Shown here one piece after another: positions 35,201 through 47,526 of a stretch of DNA of 64,000 bases. The DNA is from Ceratorhiza oryzae-sativae. Lineage: Eukaryota > Basidiomycota > Agaricomycetes > Cantharellales > Ceratobasidiaceae. The notes below the pieces were generated by a model, which was given only the letters and a program-made list of their open reading frames with translations, had not been told where the DNA came from and searched no databases. A program made the position numbers and the translations under genes. The stretch is taken from NCBI GenBank assembly GCA_030998015.1, contig JARWMV010000246.1, positions 310,001-374,000 of the forward strand, read 5' to 3'. The number at the start of each line of letters is the position of its first letter. Position 1 is the first letter of the stretch.

Positions 35201-35646
35201 GCTCACATGACTTGGGTCCGGAGTAAATTATAAAAAGAGCATGTCGACCGGGGACTGGGCGGTGGGAGAGCTGGGTGCAGGCGAGTGGCTGTATGCAAGT
35301 CGAAGATTGCCGGGTTGTAGGCAGGGGGAACATGCAGCGATTACCGGTCCGGAGGCACCGATAATGGACCGATCTGCTCTTGGGGTCCTGGATCGTGTCA
35401 AAAGCAGTTGGGAACACGCCGGATGCGGAAAAGCCAATTGGCTCATGTGTTTCTGGATAGTCCTCTGACCTCTTGGATTGTTCCTCCACCACCCCCGGCA
35501 ACGAGCTGCACCTCGAGCTCACTGCGGCTCACCACGAGCACGAGAGCCAGCGCCCTCTTGGCACCGCCCGCCCATTCATTCCGGAGCATTGTCCCCGCAT
35601 TTCATCTTCCCCCCCACTTCTTTCCCCGACACACACTTGTCTACCA
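32260..35646. other. Gene-free 3.4-kb region
   Basis: Contains the T-rich 3' flank of the Sfp1-like gene (32280-32720) and the promoter of the AreA-like gene. Several short open frames on both strands show no domain and no consistent splicing pattern. No repeats or TE ends recognised. Confidence 0.45.
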
Positions 35647-38595
35647 ATGGCGGTCGAATTTGAGCTCCCCGTGCTGCACATATCCATGGCAGCCGTCGAC
35701 AAGATGCAGGGTGCAGACGCCCTGCAAGCGCTGTGGGCCGGTGAGAATCGAGTGCTGATAACCGCCGTTGTCGTCTGCTCACACGTTTACCCTGGACCTC
35801 TTCAGTATTTACAAAGACAACGGGCGCACTGGAGGACGGCCCGAGGTTGGAGAATCTCACATGGAGGCTTTGGCACCGCCAGCTGCTGCTCGACAAGAGT
35901 GTGACGCACGATGACCTATCAGAGCCGGCCCAGGTGCCGTCGATTGAGGAGGCAACCGAGGTCGAGTCCGAGGACAGCGACTCGAACGGTGACTGGGAGG
36001 ATGACTCGGCTCCTCCCAGTCGTGATCCAGTGGTCCCGTCCAAGGCGCCCGTCGAGACTAGCTCTCGGCGCCAGTCTTCCACGGCCACTCTACAGCAGCC
36101 CTCGTTTGGGCGGACCACTCGAGCTCGCCGACTGTCTGGTGATCCTCCTGTCTTGTCTGCGTCCCAACCAACGACATCCCTTCGCCCGGCTTTCACGGCC
36201 GAGTCCCGCACCAACTCGGCGCCTGAGGGACCACATGCCCAACGCGGCAGTTTGCATGGCACGAACATTGGACGTATTATTAGCCATCTCCTTCCCGAGA
36301 AACTCGACGTAATTCCTCCCTCATGGGCGCTAGCACAGCCCTCGACCCCGATTACAAGTCAGGATGATCACGTTCCCAGCACTCCCAGAACGCAGCCGGT
36401 TCAATTTCTAATTCACTCACCATCCACTCCTCCCAAGGCGTCAGATGACACTCTCGCGGCTCATCCTCCAACTTTAATGGTCATCAACCCAACTCCCCGG
36501 CCGACACCACCTGACACCCCAGCTACACGCACTCGAGCCGTTCCCACTAATATACCGGCTGCGCTCTCCCCTAACGCCACCCCTCCGGCCCTGGCTCCCC
36601 CCAGCACACTTTCACAACCCTTTTCGGTTTTGCTGGCTTGTCCACCTGCCTCTGATAAACTCGTGTCTGCTGACGCCTTGCCACTGACTCCGACTGTGGT
36701 TGGCCCTCCGGAACTGACAGACGAAGATTCTAAAAAGAAGATCTTTTATGTTCAGTCTCCTGAAGGAGCCACAGCCAGTGACGATGGCAGGAGTCACAGC
36801 AGCTCTTCAAACAGCAATACCACAAGTAACGTGACCGATCCCCACGCAATTCTTGGAGGGCAACAGCCCGGCAGTCTTTCCAGCGCGACTACGAATGAGC
36901 AGGTTATGGCGCCTCCTAAGCCAGAAGATGCGTCACCAGTCGCGCCAGACGTTTCGGTACCACGAGGTGCTAATCACGCGCGCACTTCGTCGGGTAATGC
37001 CGCATGCTTCCGGGCGAGGACAAGAGGAGCCAAGGTTGGCAAACCCCCTGCGCGTGTACCTCATCGTGGCCGTCCGAGCGTGGTACGGACAGTTTCCAAC
37101 TCGTCCGACAAATCGCCAAATAGCGCGGCTGGCAAGTCAAAGCACCCTGTACGGCGACGGTCGGTTTCTGAGGATGTCTATGAGGATATTGAGGAGCCAG
37201 AGGCCGCGAACAAGCAGACATCAGCCTCGACCTCTCACACGGTCACCTCGGTTCCGGTTGCGCCTGCTCCCTTCGCCATGACACCAGCAAAGGTAGTAGT
37301 TCCGGTTCTGATTTTCCCATTTGCGTTATTCTGATCGTTTCTTGCTTGCTTCGCTTTACTCAGAGCGCGGCCCCTGCCCTAACTCGGTCTGTTTCAAATC
37401 CACAAGCGACCCGTACGCCGGGTAGTATGAAATCTCCGCCTAATATGCTTGCTCCGGCAGCTCTAGCAGCACCGTTTACCACGATGCCAGCACCCGCTGC
37501 CCCTGCTGCTGTGCAAACTACCTTGGCCGAGGATCACGGCCCCCAAATCCACCCGCAAATAATCCACCCGCGAATAATAATAGCTCTGCTTTGCTAGGCC
37601 TCGGTAGGCGACCGGTACGTGTCGAGACGTCTTCCGATCTTGACTTGGAGTCAGATTCGGAGGAGCATTGGTCCGATGACGAATCGGATAGCGAAGATCC
37701 ACTAGCCCGAGCTGCCAACGAGGCCAGTCGACAACGGAGCATGTTCGAGAAGATCAAGCCCAGGCCCCCTGTACGGAGCGGGCGCACAGGCTTGCTCAGT
37801 AATCTCTTGAATCCGGATCCGACCGTTTACCCCCAAGTCGCTTATCGTCAACATAACTCAGCCCAGAACCTCGCTGCCGGTCGCCGAGGCACACCTAATA
37901 TCTTGCAAACTAGCAGGAGTACGGTCGCTGTTCCTACGGCAACTGCAGTCACCGCTGAACAAATTACGACCCATGTAACTGTTGATCCGAAGGGCAGGGC
38001 TGCTGGTGCTTCAAAGGCCCGCGGTTTACGGTTACAAGCCCGACCAGAAGGCGACTTGGACGACGATGGTTCGACGGATGAGGAAAATCCCATCCCCAAC
38101 GAATTATCAACAAGCGTCGCTCAGGCTCGGCTGGAAGCGCTCGTTAACCGAGTCCGAGCGCCCCCTCCGCTTGCCATGCAACAGACGCGGCACGGGGAAC
38201 CTGACCCGCGCGCCCCCGCTCTTGCTCCTATGCCTGCACCTCCACCACCACCACCACCAACAACGGTACCCTATGACATGGATGTCCGGCCTATACATTC
38301 GCCACGCACTGTTCGGCGCAAGATGATAGCTGGGGAGCTGAGCGAGAGCTTACGGCGTAACCTGATGTGGGAACGGACATCCACTCGATTCGCCATGGGA
38401 GGCGGCACTATCGGGTCTAAGCTTGGGCCCCTGACCTCAGCTCGGGTTGGCGTTACGACCACTAATAGCGACAGGGGACCAGGTGGAACACGTAGTGGTG
38501 ACGAAGAGGTAGCCAATCAGCTAAGCGAGGCCGGTCGGCAAACGCTGGCACGTAATAGGTCGTGGGCTAATGATTTCCATCATGCGGGTTGGTGA
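35647..38595 (+). CDS. AreA-like (PF08550) / DUF3295 protein, putative nitrogen or TOR-linked regulator
   Basis: Large, mostly disordered protein. The N-terminal domain is split by an intron: DKMQGADALQALWA joined to VFTKTTGALEDGPRLENLTW and RLWHRQ, the AreA N-terminal-like motif (LW.VF.K....L..G.RLENL.WRLW). A long Ser/Pro/Thr-rich region follows, with RRRSVSEDVYEDIEEPE. The C-terminal DUF3295 part has acidic SDLDLESDSEEHWSDDESDS, FEKIKPRPP, a proline run encoded by CCA repeats (38236-38262), and the conserved TVRRKMIAGELSESLRRNL followed by MWER. The two halves are in different frames: AEDHGP must shift to PANNPPANNN, as if one C were missing in the run 37540-37544. Stop TGA at 38593-38595. 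The pairing of both domains on either side of the break shows it is one gene. Function inferred from family only. Confidence 0.88.
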
Positions 38596-39328
38596 TAGGA
38601 TGTATGTATTTCTTTTCTGGCTGGTTTCTAGCTAAGCACTGGTCTGTTTCGGTTATTACCATTATGCCATCTGTTCTCCTTCTGATACTCACATTCGCAC
38701 ATCGTCGCATCTATCAATCTCCCATCAATTCATAATCATACTTCTCTGGTGTCTTTCGTTTGGTCTCTCGTTTCCCGCATGCGCTGCCGTTGTGTGCTCA
38801 GTCGTTACTTTGTTTTGCGTCTGAAACTCATGTAACCAGTAGTGTAATATATGGCTCATTTTTCTCCTCTTGTGGTCTGGCTCTTTGTTGGTTCTCTGGC
38901 TGTATTCAATAGTACAATATCGTGTATTGTATAACGGGAGAGTCAGGGGTCTGAAAAGTAGCGTCTAATCGACGTTAAGTCCATCAATCCAAAGCTTCCT
39001 CTAGTTTCCTGTTTGACGTTGAAAACAACTTGGAAGGCTGGCTCCATGCATCGCTCGTATCTCGGATATCGTGTAGCCGTCACCGTTGCGTCACGATTCC
39101 ATGGGATGCCTTCCCTCTCGTGATAAGCGTGGTTACATGTATGGCGGCCGAGAATCTCTGTCTGCTGTCGTGCATACCCAACTATCGTATTTTGATACCC
39201 CGATTGACAAGTGACCCCAGACCTCTCACAGGTAAACCTGTCTCACCCCTTTAAATCCCTTACCCTTTTGCGCGTCTAATCTAGATCCTGACCCCTACAA
39301 AACCGTCGGCTAGTATCTTGGTTTTATC
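38596..39328. other. Gene-free spacer, promoter of formamidase
   Basis: T-rich 3' flank of the preceding gene (38600-38940), then the promoter of the formamidase. No gene recognised. Confidence 0.5.
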
Positions 39329-40997
39329 ATGTCGACGTACGGCAAACGTTCCATTCCCACAGTTATCGCTCTAGATCCCGCTGTCCCTGCAATTCAGCAA
39401 AACGGACTGCACAATCGGTGGCACCCAGATATCCCTGCGGCTGCGAAGGCAAGTGTTTCGTGTTTCACACACAATTTACTTACCCCCTGATATTTTCCCC
39501 TACCACCCTGACTTAGGTATCGCCTGGACAAGTGTTTAAACTGCATTGCCTCGACTGGACCGGAGGACAGATTGGCAACAATGATTCTGCTGATGGTATA
39601 TTTACTTTTAGAGTCTAGTGGCAGTCAAGTCTAAAACCCGGATTAGACGTTGTGGTCGCCGATTTGAGCCAGTGCCATTACTTGACCGGCCCTGTGGAGT
39701 GTGCTGGGGCCCAGCCAGGCGATGTGCTCGTTGTTGACGTTATGGACGTTACCCCATTCCCAGATCACGCTTGGGGCTATTGCGGGATTTTTGACATCAA
39801 TAACGGCGGAGGATTGCTCTGTGACGACTTTCCAGTTGCGGCAAAGGCTATATGGGACCTCGACGGGGTATATGCGTCGAGCCGGCATATTCCTGGTGTT
39901 CGGTTTGCGGGCATAAGCCACCCAGGTTTGCCGTGGTCTGTTTGGGACCGAGCTATCCTTATTTGAGAGCTTGCAGGTATTATGGGATGTGCGCCTTCCA
40001 GCGATTTGTTGAAGAAGTGGAACGAGCGCGAGGCTCAGTTGATTGCAGAGCATCCTGTTGAGTGGTTCCTTGCCATTTATAGTGTATTAGATACTAACAC
40101 TTTTGTCGATTAGGGAGCAGTCCCGGCCGTCGCGTATCCCCCGCTCGTCAAGTCCGCCTATGTAGGAACTGCGGAGCAATTATCCGCCGCTACGTTGGAT
40201 GGTATCGCCCGAGAGGGTGCCCGTACAATACCTCCGCGTGAACACGTCAGTGCACTCTAGTAGCGATAGCCTGCGCTAAGATATCTGTGATTTAGGGTGG
40301 CAATTGCGATATCAAAAATTTGAGTAAAGGGAGTCGAGTGTACTTTCCGGTTTACGTCGATGGCGGCAAGTTCTCGATTGGCGATCTTCATTTCAGCCAG
40401 GGTGACGGAGAGCTGACTTTTTGTGGTGCGATTGAAATGGTGCAGACTTTACCTGGTTCGTTCATGGCTGTTCCTGATTTCAATTCCAGGCCGGGATTGT
40501 CACACTCAAATTTACCCTCGTCAAGGATGGGATGAAGAAACTTAGTATGAGTTCTCCGATCTACCTCCCATCAGTCGTCGATCCCAAGTATGCAACTCAA
40601 GTGACATTCCAAGGCATTTCCGTCGACCAAGATGGAAAACAGTACAGCATGAATGCAACTGTCGCATACAAGCAAGCGGCACGAGCGGCTATCGAGTACA
40701 TACATAGCCTAGGCTACACTAAAGAACAGGTCAGTCGATCCGATCCCCGATGTATTTGGCACTTACCACAAAGTCATGTGGACTATGATGCTGCAGGCGT
40801 ATCTACTGATGTCATGCGCTCCCATCGAGTCGCATGTCGCCAGCATTGTGGACCACCCAAATGCTTCGGTGACAATTGGGATTCCAACAGAGATTTTTGA
40901 TCGTGATATTCGCCCAGACGCTGTCATTGCTGCTGCGGAAGCGGGGGTGTTGAAGAGGGACTATGATGCTCATGCTACTACGGCCAAACGAGCGTAA
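39329..40997 (+). CDS. Formamidase (FmdA/AmdA family amidohydrolase)
   Basis: Cytosolic hydrolase releasing ammonia from formamide, allowing its use as a nitrogen source. Starts MSTYGKRSIPTVIALDP. Signature blocks are LHNRWHPDIPAAAK, then VSPGQVFKLHCLDWTGGQIG, DLSQCHYLTGPVECAGAQPG, DVTPFPDHAWGYCGIFD, GISHPG joined to IMGCAPSSDLLKKWNEREA, and GGNCDIKNLSKGSRVYFPVY, then FSIGDLHFSQGDGELTFCGA. The C-terminus has YLLMSCAPIESHVASIVDHP and PTEIFDRDI. All are typical of fungal formamidases. The first intron (39449-39516) begins with GC in a perfect AAG|GCAAGT context; using the nearby GT would insert two residues. The other introns are ordinary and the frame is intact. Stop at 40995-40997. Confidence 0.93.
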
Positions 40998-41775
40998 ATT
41001 GAATTTTAATTGTTTTTCATTTTCCTAATTGCGGGCTGGGCTCTACAACATTACCTGAGGTGAAAAGGATGACTTTCCAGACGATTTATTTATAGGCCAC
41101 ACAACTGAGTCCGAGAACCCAAGAGTGTACGTGAACATCTGATGGAAGCCACCCATAGGCGTTGTAAGTGCCATGAGAACCGATATTCAATACATCCAAA
41201 CAAACAAGAAGTGCTAACTAAATCTTACCTGTCCGTTTGAGGACATTGACTGTCTGTTTACCCTATATGACGTTTCGTATTACGCTAACATAATGTGCAA
41301 AAAAGGCACACGCAACTCGATATTGGGACGTTTGACCCAACTCAAACTCTGAGGAAGCGATATTTAGATGGGGAGGGCAAGCCTCAATTCTGTGTCTTGC
41401 TGAAGAGAAACAATAGTGACATGCGTAACGTCATCCTTCTACTTTTCATTACTCACTCACGACTGTTTTTCTCGTTTAATTTTAAAATGATTGACCTTTT
41501 ATTCATGTGGTTCGTTAATATGTTCACCGCGAGATCCCGAAATGGTGGCTTGGATAGTCAGCGAATATTGAGTTAGGTAAGCGAGATAGTCATTGGCGGC
41601 TGTTGATTTTTGTTTGAAAGGATCAATTGATTTGCAAATAATGCAGTCTCGAGTTTTCTGGCCGCCTTCATTGCTGGTCCTATATGATATTGAGATATTT
41701 ATTTGAGCGTTCAACCTCAAATTTTTTGTAGCTTGCAAATCGATCCGTATAATCTCTTCATCCTGCTATTACACT
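40998..41775. other. Gene-free spacer
   Basis: AT-rich interval between formamidase and the PLP-homeostasis gene; only short unsupported frames. Confidence 0.45.
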
Positions 41776-42764
41776 ATGTCAACGGAACTCGAGCAGCCTT
41801 CGGACACACGTGTCTCTGAGTTGGCGGATGCTCTCAGTCAGATTAGAAGCAGAGTCGAGGCGGCAGTAAGTGCATGGTATACCAGTTAAGAAAACCAATG
41901 GGTTCACCAAAATTATATATAGACCACCAAACGGTCATTCAAGGCACAGGATCCTTGCCTAATCGCAGTGTCGAAACTCAAGCCTGCGTCCGATATTCTC
42001 GCCTGTTGGAACCTGGGGCAACTTGATTTCGGAGAGAACTATGTAAATGAGATGGTCGAGAAGGCTTCCCAGGTACTTTTCCTCCCTATCGGCCTTTGGA
42101 TCGAAAGAATATTAATGAGGAACCCCCCCCCCTCCCAAATTTCCCCAGCTGCCCAAAGACATTCGATGGCATTTCATTGGGAATCTGCAGAGTAACAAAT
42201 GCAAAGCGGTTGCTGGTGAGTGTGCCGTTTACAATCATATGTTCGTACTAAATCAAGCGATCTAGGTATTCCGAACCTTTACTGTCTGCATACATTGGAT
42301 TCTATCAAAAAGGCCGACGGGTTACAAAAGGCCCTTCCGACAACGCGGGAGCGACCCTTAAATGTAATGGTCCAGATTAATACCTCGGGTGAAGACTCCA
42401 AGTCTGGTCTACCACCGGTCTCTTTATCTGAGACAACAGAAACCTCTGAGGCAGCTACACTCGCGCGTCACATAGTTCGGTCATGTCCCGCGCTCCGACT
42501 CCATGGGGTTATGACGATTGGTTCTTTCGAGGCTCCACGTCTTCGGATGGGCCAAATCCCGATTTCATGACCCTTATTGCTACTCGAGACATTCTCCAGG
42601 ATATGTTGGGAAAGGATGTAGAGCTTAAAGACAAGTGGGGTGTTGACGGGAAACTTGCATTGAGCATGGGTATGAGTGCCGATTTTGAGGAGGCAATTAT
42701 AGCTGGAAGCGACTTGGTTCGTGTAGGCACGGGCATATTCGGGAGCCGTCCCCCAAAGAACTAA
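41776..42764 (+). CDS. Pyridoxal-phosphate homeostasis protein (YggS/PROSC family)
   Basis: PLP-binding TIM-barrel protein that buffers vitamin B6; no catalytic activity is established for the family. Starts MSTELEQPSDTRVSELADAL. The PLP lysine is in LIAVSKLKPASDI. Other family marks are LDFGENYVNEMVEKASQ, LPKDIRWHFIGNLQSNK, IPNLYCLHTLDS, VMVQINTSGEDSKSGL, LRLHGVMTIGSFEA, and the phosphate-binding end LSMGMSADFEEAIIAGSDLV followed by RVGTGIFG. Between SFEA and the following STSSDGPNPDF the frame changes, one T apparently missing at 42534. Introns are short; the third exon begins just after a C9 run (42126-42134) located in the intron. Stop TAA 42762-42764. Length matches the roughly 240-270 residue family norm once the break is discounted. 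Confidence 0.93.
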
Positions 42765-43203
42765 AAGATTTGATTGAATTATCACGCATTAATTCTTAAA
42801 GCCCTCCGTTTGTTGTCTGGTATGTTACTGTACGATACCAAATTTTCGCCAATGAAGAACGGTCGGCGCTTACTGACCAAAGCCGCCAACTTTTTTACAC
42901 TCCCGTGTTTGTGATCTACGAGAATGCCAATTTCCGACTCGCAACGCAAGTCTGAGTCAACCAGCCTTTCAACAAATACTGCTGTAGTCTCTTTTATCTA
43001 AAACAGGACTCTGTACTTGTCGGCTTCAACTCTTTATTCGATTCTTGGTTTTCTTAACCTTTTATCCTGGCCCGAATATCCTTTCAGGAGGCTGGACTGG
43101 AACTCTAAGGCAAAATCAGGCTTTTGCTCTCAAAATTTCGTTTAAGTGGTATTGTGAGTACTATTTTCAAGGACGTTTTGAGACACGAGATTGACAAAGC
43201 GCA
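42765..43203. other. Gene-free spacer
   Basis: Short AT-rich promoter region ahead of the C2H2 gene; nothing specific recognised. Confidence 0.4.
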
Positions 43204-45381
43204 ATGAAGATGAGCCAGGTACAGGCAACACGTCCAAATGAACCATTGGTTGTGGCCCAAAACCAATTTTTAATATCAAACCCCGACGGGAGGGAGTTTG
43301 ACGAAGACTACGATAACGAGAACCCTACAGTCTCTGTTACCGAAGCTGAAGGAACGAGCGACGGTGGAGATGAAGATTACGATGAAGACTATGACCCGGA
43401 AGCCGAAGCTCAGGCTATCGTACAAGCGATGGGCAACCAGATTTGGGCAGAATTGGAGCAGGCGATTCCTCCAATGGGGGGCACGGGAGACGATAGCGTC
43501 AAAGAAACTATACCTGCCGTTCCGGAAGTAGCACCAGAGACTCAGATAGTAGGTGTGAATCCTGATCCTGACGAGCCTCCGCAGACCACTACACCTAATT
43601 TGACTGAGCTTCCTACACATCACCCTCTCATTCTCATCCTCTGGCTAGTCTGCCCCCTGGTTCGAGTTCACCACCAGCCCCAGACCCAATGATTGAGACC
43701 ATCAAGACGATGCTGTCTTTAGCCCTCTCTGACCCCCATGTTCACTATGCTCTCATGACTACGATTGTTCCAGGCCCGGTCGCGAATGGAGCCAACCTCT
43801 ATAGTGTTCTCAACCAGTCTGTGGTCGAAGGGCGGGTTAACCCTGAGCTCGCGCAGCCTCTTAGCATTCTGATTGCTGCGCTCGCATCGGGGAGCATGTT
43901 GATTGCTGCCGAGACCTCGCAACATACTCAACCTCTTCCTCCTCAGGCCCTTGACACCTCTCCTCTCAAACGAAAGCGGGATATTGGTGATGAAGGGCAG
44001 GCCTGGCCCATCCACCCAGTCTACAATCCAGCGGTACATCCGACAACCGTAACACCACAACCTACAAGAACACAGCAATCCGAGGAACTCTTAGCCAGGC
44101 TACAATCGGCGTCTTCTGACATCATACGTGCACTAGATCCGTTACTTACGAATGGGGAGCCGTTGAATCAGTCTGCTGTCGTGCCCATCCAACGACAATT
44201 GCACCAGGTTTACGCTTTTGTCTCTACCTGTCCTCAACCAAGGTCCGAGAACGGCGCAGCGAGCAACATACTTCAGGAAATCGGCGGGCTCATACAACTT
44301 GTTGGTATCCTGAGTGGTGTGCCGATCGCTCAATCTGTCGACAGCATTGCCCACACGGACCCAAGCGCTTCGACAGAACCCAATCGTGGTGCACACTCGA
44401 GCCGATCCTGGAGCAACTCAATCGGAACGGCGGTCTTTCCATGTTCTATCTGCTCGAGGGTCTTCAATAAACTTTCGTCTGTTCGAGCGCACGAGCGCAC
44501 ACACTCTGAAGGACGCCCATACCGTTGCGAGTATGCAGGCTGTCCTGCTAGTTTCGCTAGGAATCACGATCTCCGGCGGCATGAGAAATCTCACGAGCGG
44601 CAAATGTTTAGGTGCGAGGTTCTATAATTGTAAATTGAGCGTTGAAGTCGAGAAACAGTCTAGGTGCCGAGGATGTGACAAGCTGTTCTCGAGGAGAGAC
44701 GCGCTTCGGCGACATAAAACAAATGAAAAGGCACACGACGAGTGTCGGGGAGCTCCTATAGACACCTCGACTGTACAGCACGATAGTGAGCCCCCACGGG
44801 TCACTCGTGTCTGGCAAAATCACCCTGAGGGAGGCGACTGGTCGCGTGATTCTGAAATCGAAGACGGGGAGATATTGGCAGATGCGTTGGCCAGTGCACG
44901 CCATATCGTAGGAACAATTCACGCAACATTACAGCGGCACTTTACAAGAGGGCTTAACACCGAAGAACCAACGGGTCCGTCTAGAGACCAACCAACCGGT
45001 GCTGGGTACCTTCCTGAACAGCCCCCTGCGCATGATCATGACCCAGCTACCCCGTTCATTTCGGACGCAGCTGTTGCCCCACAACAGGACAATTCTGCAA
45101 CAGAGGGTAACGATATCATTGCTGCACTGCCCGAAGAACATCTAGACCTGAAATCGGCCATGCTATTGCCGGGTTACGGTTTGGATGATGAGCATACAGA
45201 CATGCTGGAGCGGGCGATTGCAGTTGCGGCGGAGGCCGCTCAAGCTCAAGCAGAAGCCGAGGCCGAGGCCGCACTATACGAAGAAGCGTATGATGACGCA
45301 CGGGGCGATGACGAATGGGAAGAGCATGAAACTATCCCAACACACGAGACGGAGGTTGAAGCGGGCAAATTTGCATGTTGA
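43204..45381 (+). CDS. C2H2 zinc-finger protein with three fingers, putative transcription factor
   Basis: The N-terminal part (MKMSQVQATRPNEPLVVAQN) is acidic, with repeated DEDYD. A middle helical and Pro/Thr-rich region holds LKRKRD, a possible nuclear signal. Then three C2H2 fingers: FPCSICSRVFNKLSSVRAH, then YRCEYAGCPASFARNHDLRRH, then FRCRGCDKLFSRRDALRRH. An intron with donor GTGCGA and acceptor GTCTAG splits the last finger just after its first residues and restores the frame. The tail is acidic and rich in Ala/Glu/Gln (repeated QAEAEAEA at about 45245-45280) and ends AGKFAC at 45379-45381. A one-base break lies near 43610-43645: TELPTHHP must shift to SHSHPLASLPPG to continue. The specific target genes cannot be inferred. 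Confidence 0.82.
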
Positions 45382-46074
45382 GACAGTTCTCGTTTATCCA
45401 TTAGCGTTACACATGAATAAAGCAAACAATGCACCACGGCAGATCTCATCGTTAATTAGGATTCATTGTAGGTGGTATTGTTGGGGGTGGCTGGCGGGTT
45501 TCAATTCCAGTCCTATTCTCATGAGTGCTTGAAAAGGCTTCTCGGTGTTCTCTTTGCTCTGCTAGCAATGCCTCTCTCTCATTTGCGTAGTCGTCATCGT
45601 GTGAACGAGTGCGACAACAGCAGCATTCACATAGTCCAGCAGTACAACTTCGTCCTTAGAACCGTTGGTCAGTATTCCCCCTGGTAGAAACGACGTTGGG
45701 TAAACTGACGGTAAGTGGTACAATCTATACAGATGCCGACGCATATTTGAGCTACAGCGAGGCACATGTAGCGAGCAACCTCATCCATCCTGGCGTTTTT
45801 GAGGTGGCGCACCGGAGCGTTTACCAAAAGAAGATATCTGAGTTTAGTATTCGGCCAAATAGTGTGTCCTGGGATATGAGCCACACCTGCCAGATGCTAG
45901 TGGTCGGCAAGATCACGACCATGGGTTATTGGCTTTCCCCGATCAGTCCCCCCTTGATTCAAGCGCTCAACTGTCAGGGCAGTGCAACAGCTGCAAGTTA
46001 CTATAAAAACCTGGTCGGTTCGGCTTATCCCCTCGTATCAACCTCACCCATACAAAGACCGAACTACTTTCAAG
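45382..46074. other. Gene-free spacer
   Basis: Between the C2H2 gene and the coiled-coil gene. Possible additional 5' exons of the latter could lie here, but none is convincing. Confidence 0.4.
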
Positions 46075-47397
46075 ATGGATATGGTGTCGCGTCAAGAGCA
46101 CGAATACGTGCTCACGAACTTTGTAAGCACCCCTAGCCGTCATCGAAGCGCCATACTAAACCACACGAAATCTCGGTAGCGTATTGCACATTTAAAAGTC
46201 GCGGAGCAGAAGGCTCAGCTTGAAGAACAGGAACGCCAAATATCCATACTTCGGTCCCGAATTGTACTGCTGGAAGGAGGAGATGATGATGAGCCGAAAC
46301 ACACTACCAACCGCGCAGGCGGATCTTCTGTAGACGATTTCTCTATCCGCGTAAGTTAGTTGTGAATTTAGAGCCCCATCACACAAAATAACATGAATTT
46401 TCATAGAACACTGCTTCCCAACTCGAACGAGTCATCAATCGTTGGGCTGCTGAACTTACAAACACGACCCCCATCCCACTTGAACAGCTCCGCGACCTTA
46501 TCTTTACCGATGTTTCTCAAAGCCCAGCGCAAATCCCTCCCGTTGCAACCCCAACACAGGTTCAGAACTTACTCCGTCATTTGATGTCCGATACGATTTG
46601 CGAGGGCCTCGTCAATTGTCTGGTGGTGACTAACTCGAACGAGGCCAATATCCAACTCACTCGTATCCACGAACAAATCTTTGCCCGAGACGCGACCGTC
46701 GCGAGCGTGTGGCGCCGCCAAACATACTCGGCAGCCGTTGAGTCGTGTACACCAGACATGATGCGACATGTCTTGGTAGAGCATGCACCGTCTTTGTTGG
46801 ATTTGGTCGCGCCCCAGGGAAAAGACCCCCCAGAATCAATCATGTCGATTTTAAACGGGGCGTACCACTTTTCGCGAATGCTGCATGGATCCAGAACTTC
46901 ATCTGGTAGTGGTGCAGACGCGTTCTACAAGGCGTTTGTGCCCGAAATCGGCTCGGTGTGTCATTTAACGTTGTGATTCGGGTTCTAGTGGTCACCTACA
47001 ACATTTGCAGATATTATATCCACGACAAATCGAGCTCGTGAGGCGGTGTCATGAACGAGCGCGGTCAAGTTGATCGCGTTGGTGCTTGCATATTCCCTGG
47101 CCTAGTCAAAGTCAGCCGGAGTCAAACGGTACCAGGCCAGGGCGACTCAGAAACCGCTCAAACAGTCGTACGGCGCGCCCAGGTTATATGCTGCTGCGCT
47201 CTTGGATTTAATCACCAAGGGTAATCATATTTTTCTATCCTTAACTGAGCTTTGGTCTATGTACGCGTTATAATATAACAACAGATCCTTCTATCACACT
47301 CCCGGTTTCCTCGCTTGTCTTTTCAGCTACGAGCCTAGTTTCTGCTACGCCCGCAGCGATCTCCGATGCCTACGCACTCGCAAAACCTGAAGAATAG
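46075..47397 (+). CDS. Unknown protein with N-terminal coiled coil
   Basis: Not assigned to a named family. The first exon MDMVSRQEHEYVLTNF is joined to RIAHLKVAEQKAQLEEQERQ and ISILRSRIVLLEGG, a clear coiled coil (residues about 17-50). Then come an acidic linker (DDDEPKH), an exon NTASQLERVINRWAAEL, and a helical domain with LLRHLMSDTICEGLVNCLVV, DMMRHVLVEHAPSLLDL and ILNGAYHFSRMLHG. The C-terminal exons give PRQIELVRRCHERA followed, in another frame, by DRVGACIFPGLVKVSR. The change at about 47061-47075 is a frame break as written. The terminal exon (from 47285) has two possible frames; I take the one ending at TAG 47395-47397. The N-terminus may be incomplete. Fairly dense intron structure and even codon use argue that it is expressed. 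Confidence 0.6.
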
Positions 47398-47526
47398 TGC
47401 ATTGACCGCTGGCCTGCAATTTGCTACTCTGACAAAATGATTGGCGTCATAATTACTAAGCCCTGTGATCAAAACAACGGTAAGCTATGGACAAGCTACT
47501 ATCCAGCAGACAAGCGGCATACACGA

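Noticed and set aside
35576..36268. 230-codon open frame on the - strand
   Set aside because: Antisense to the PF08550-like domain of the AreA-like gene; no motif.
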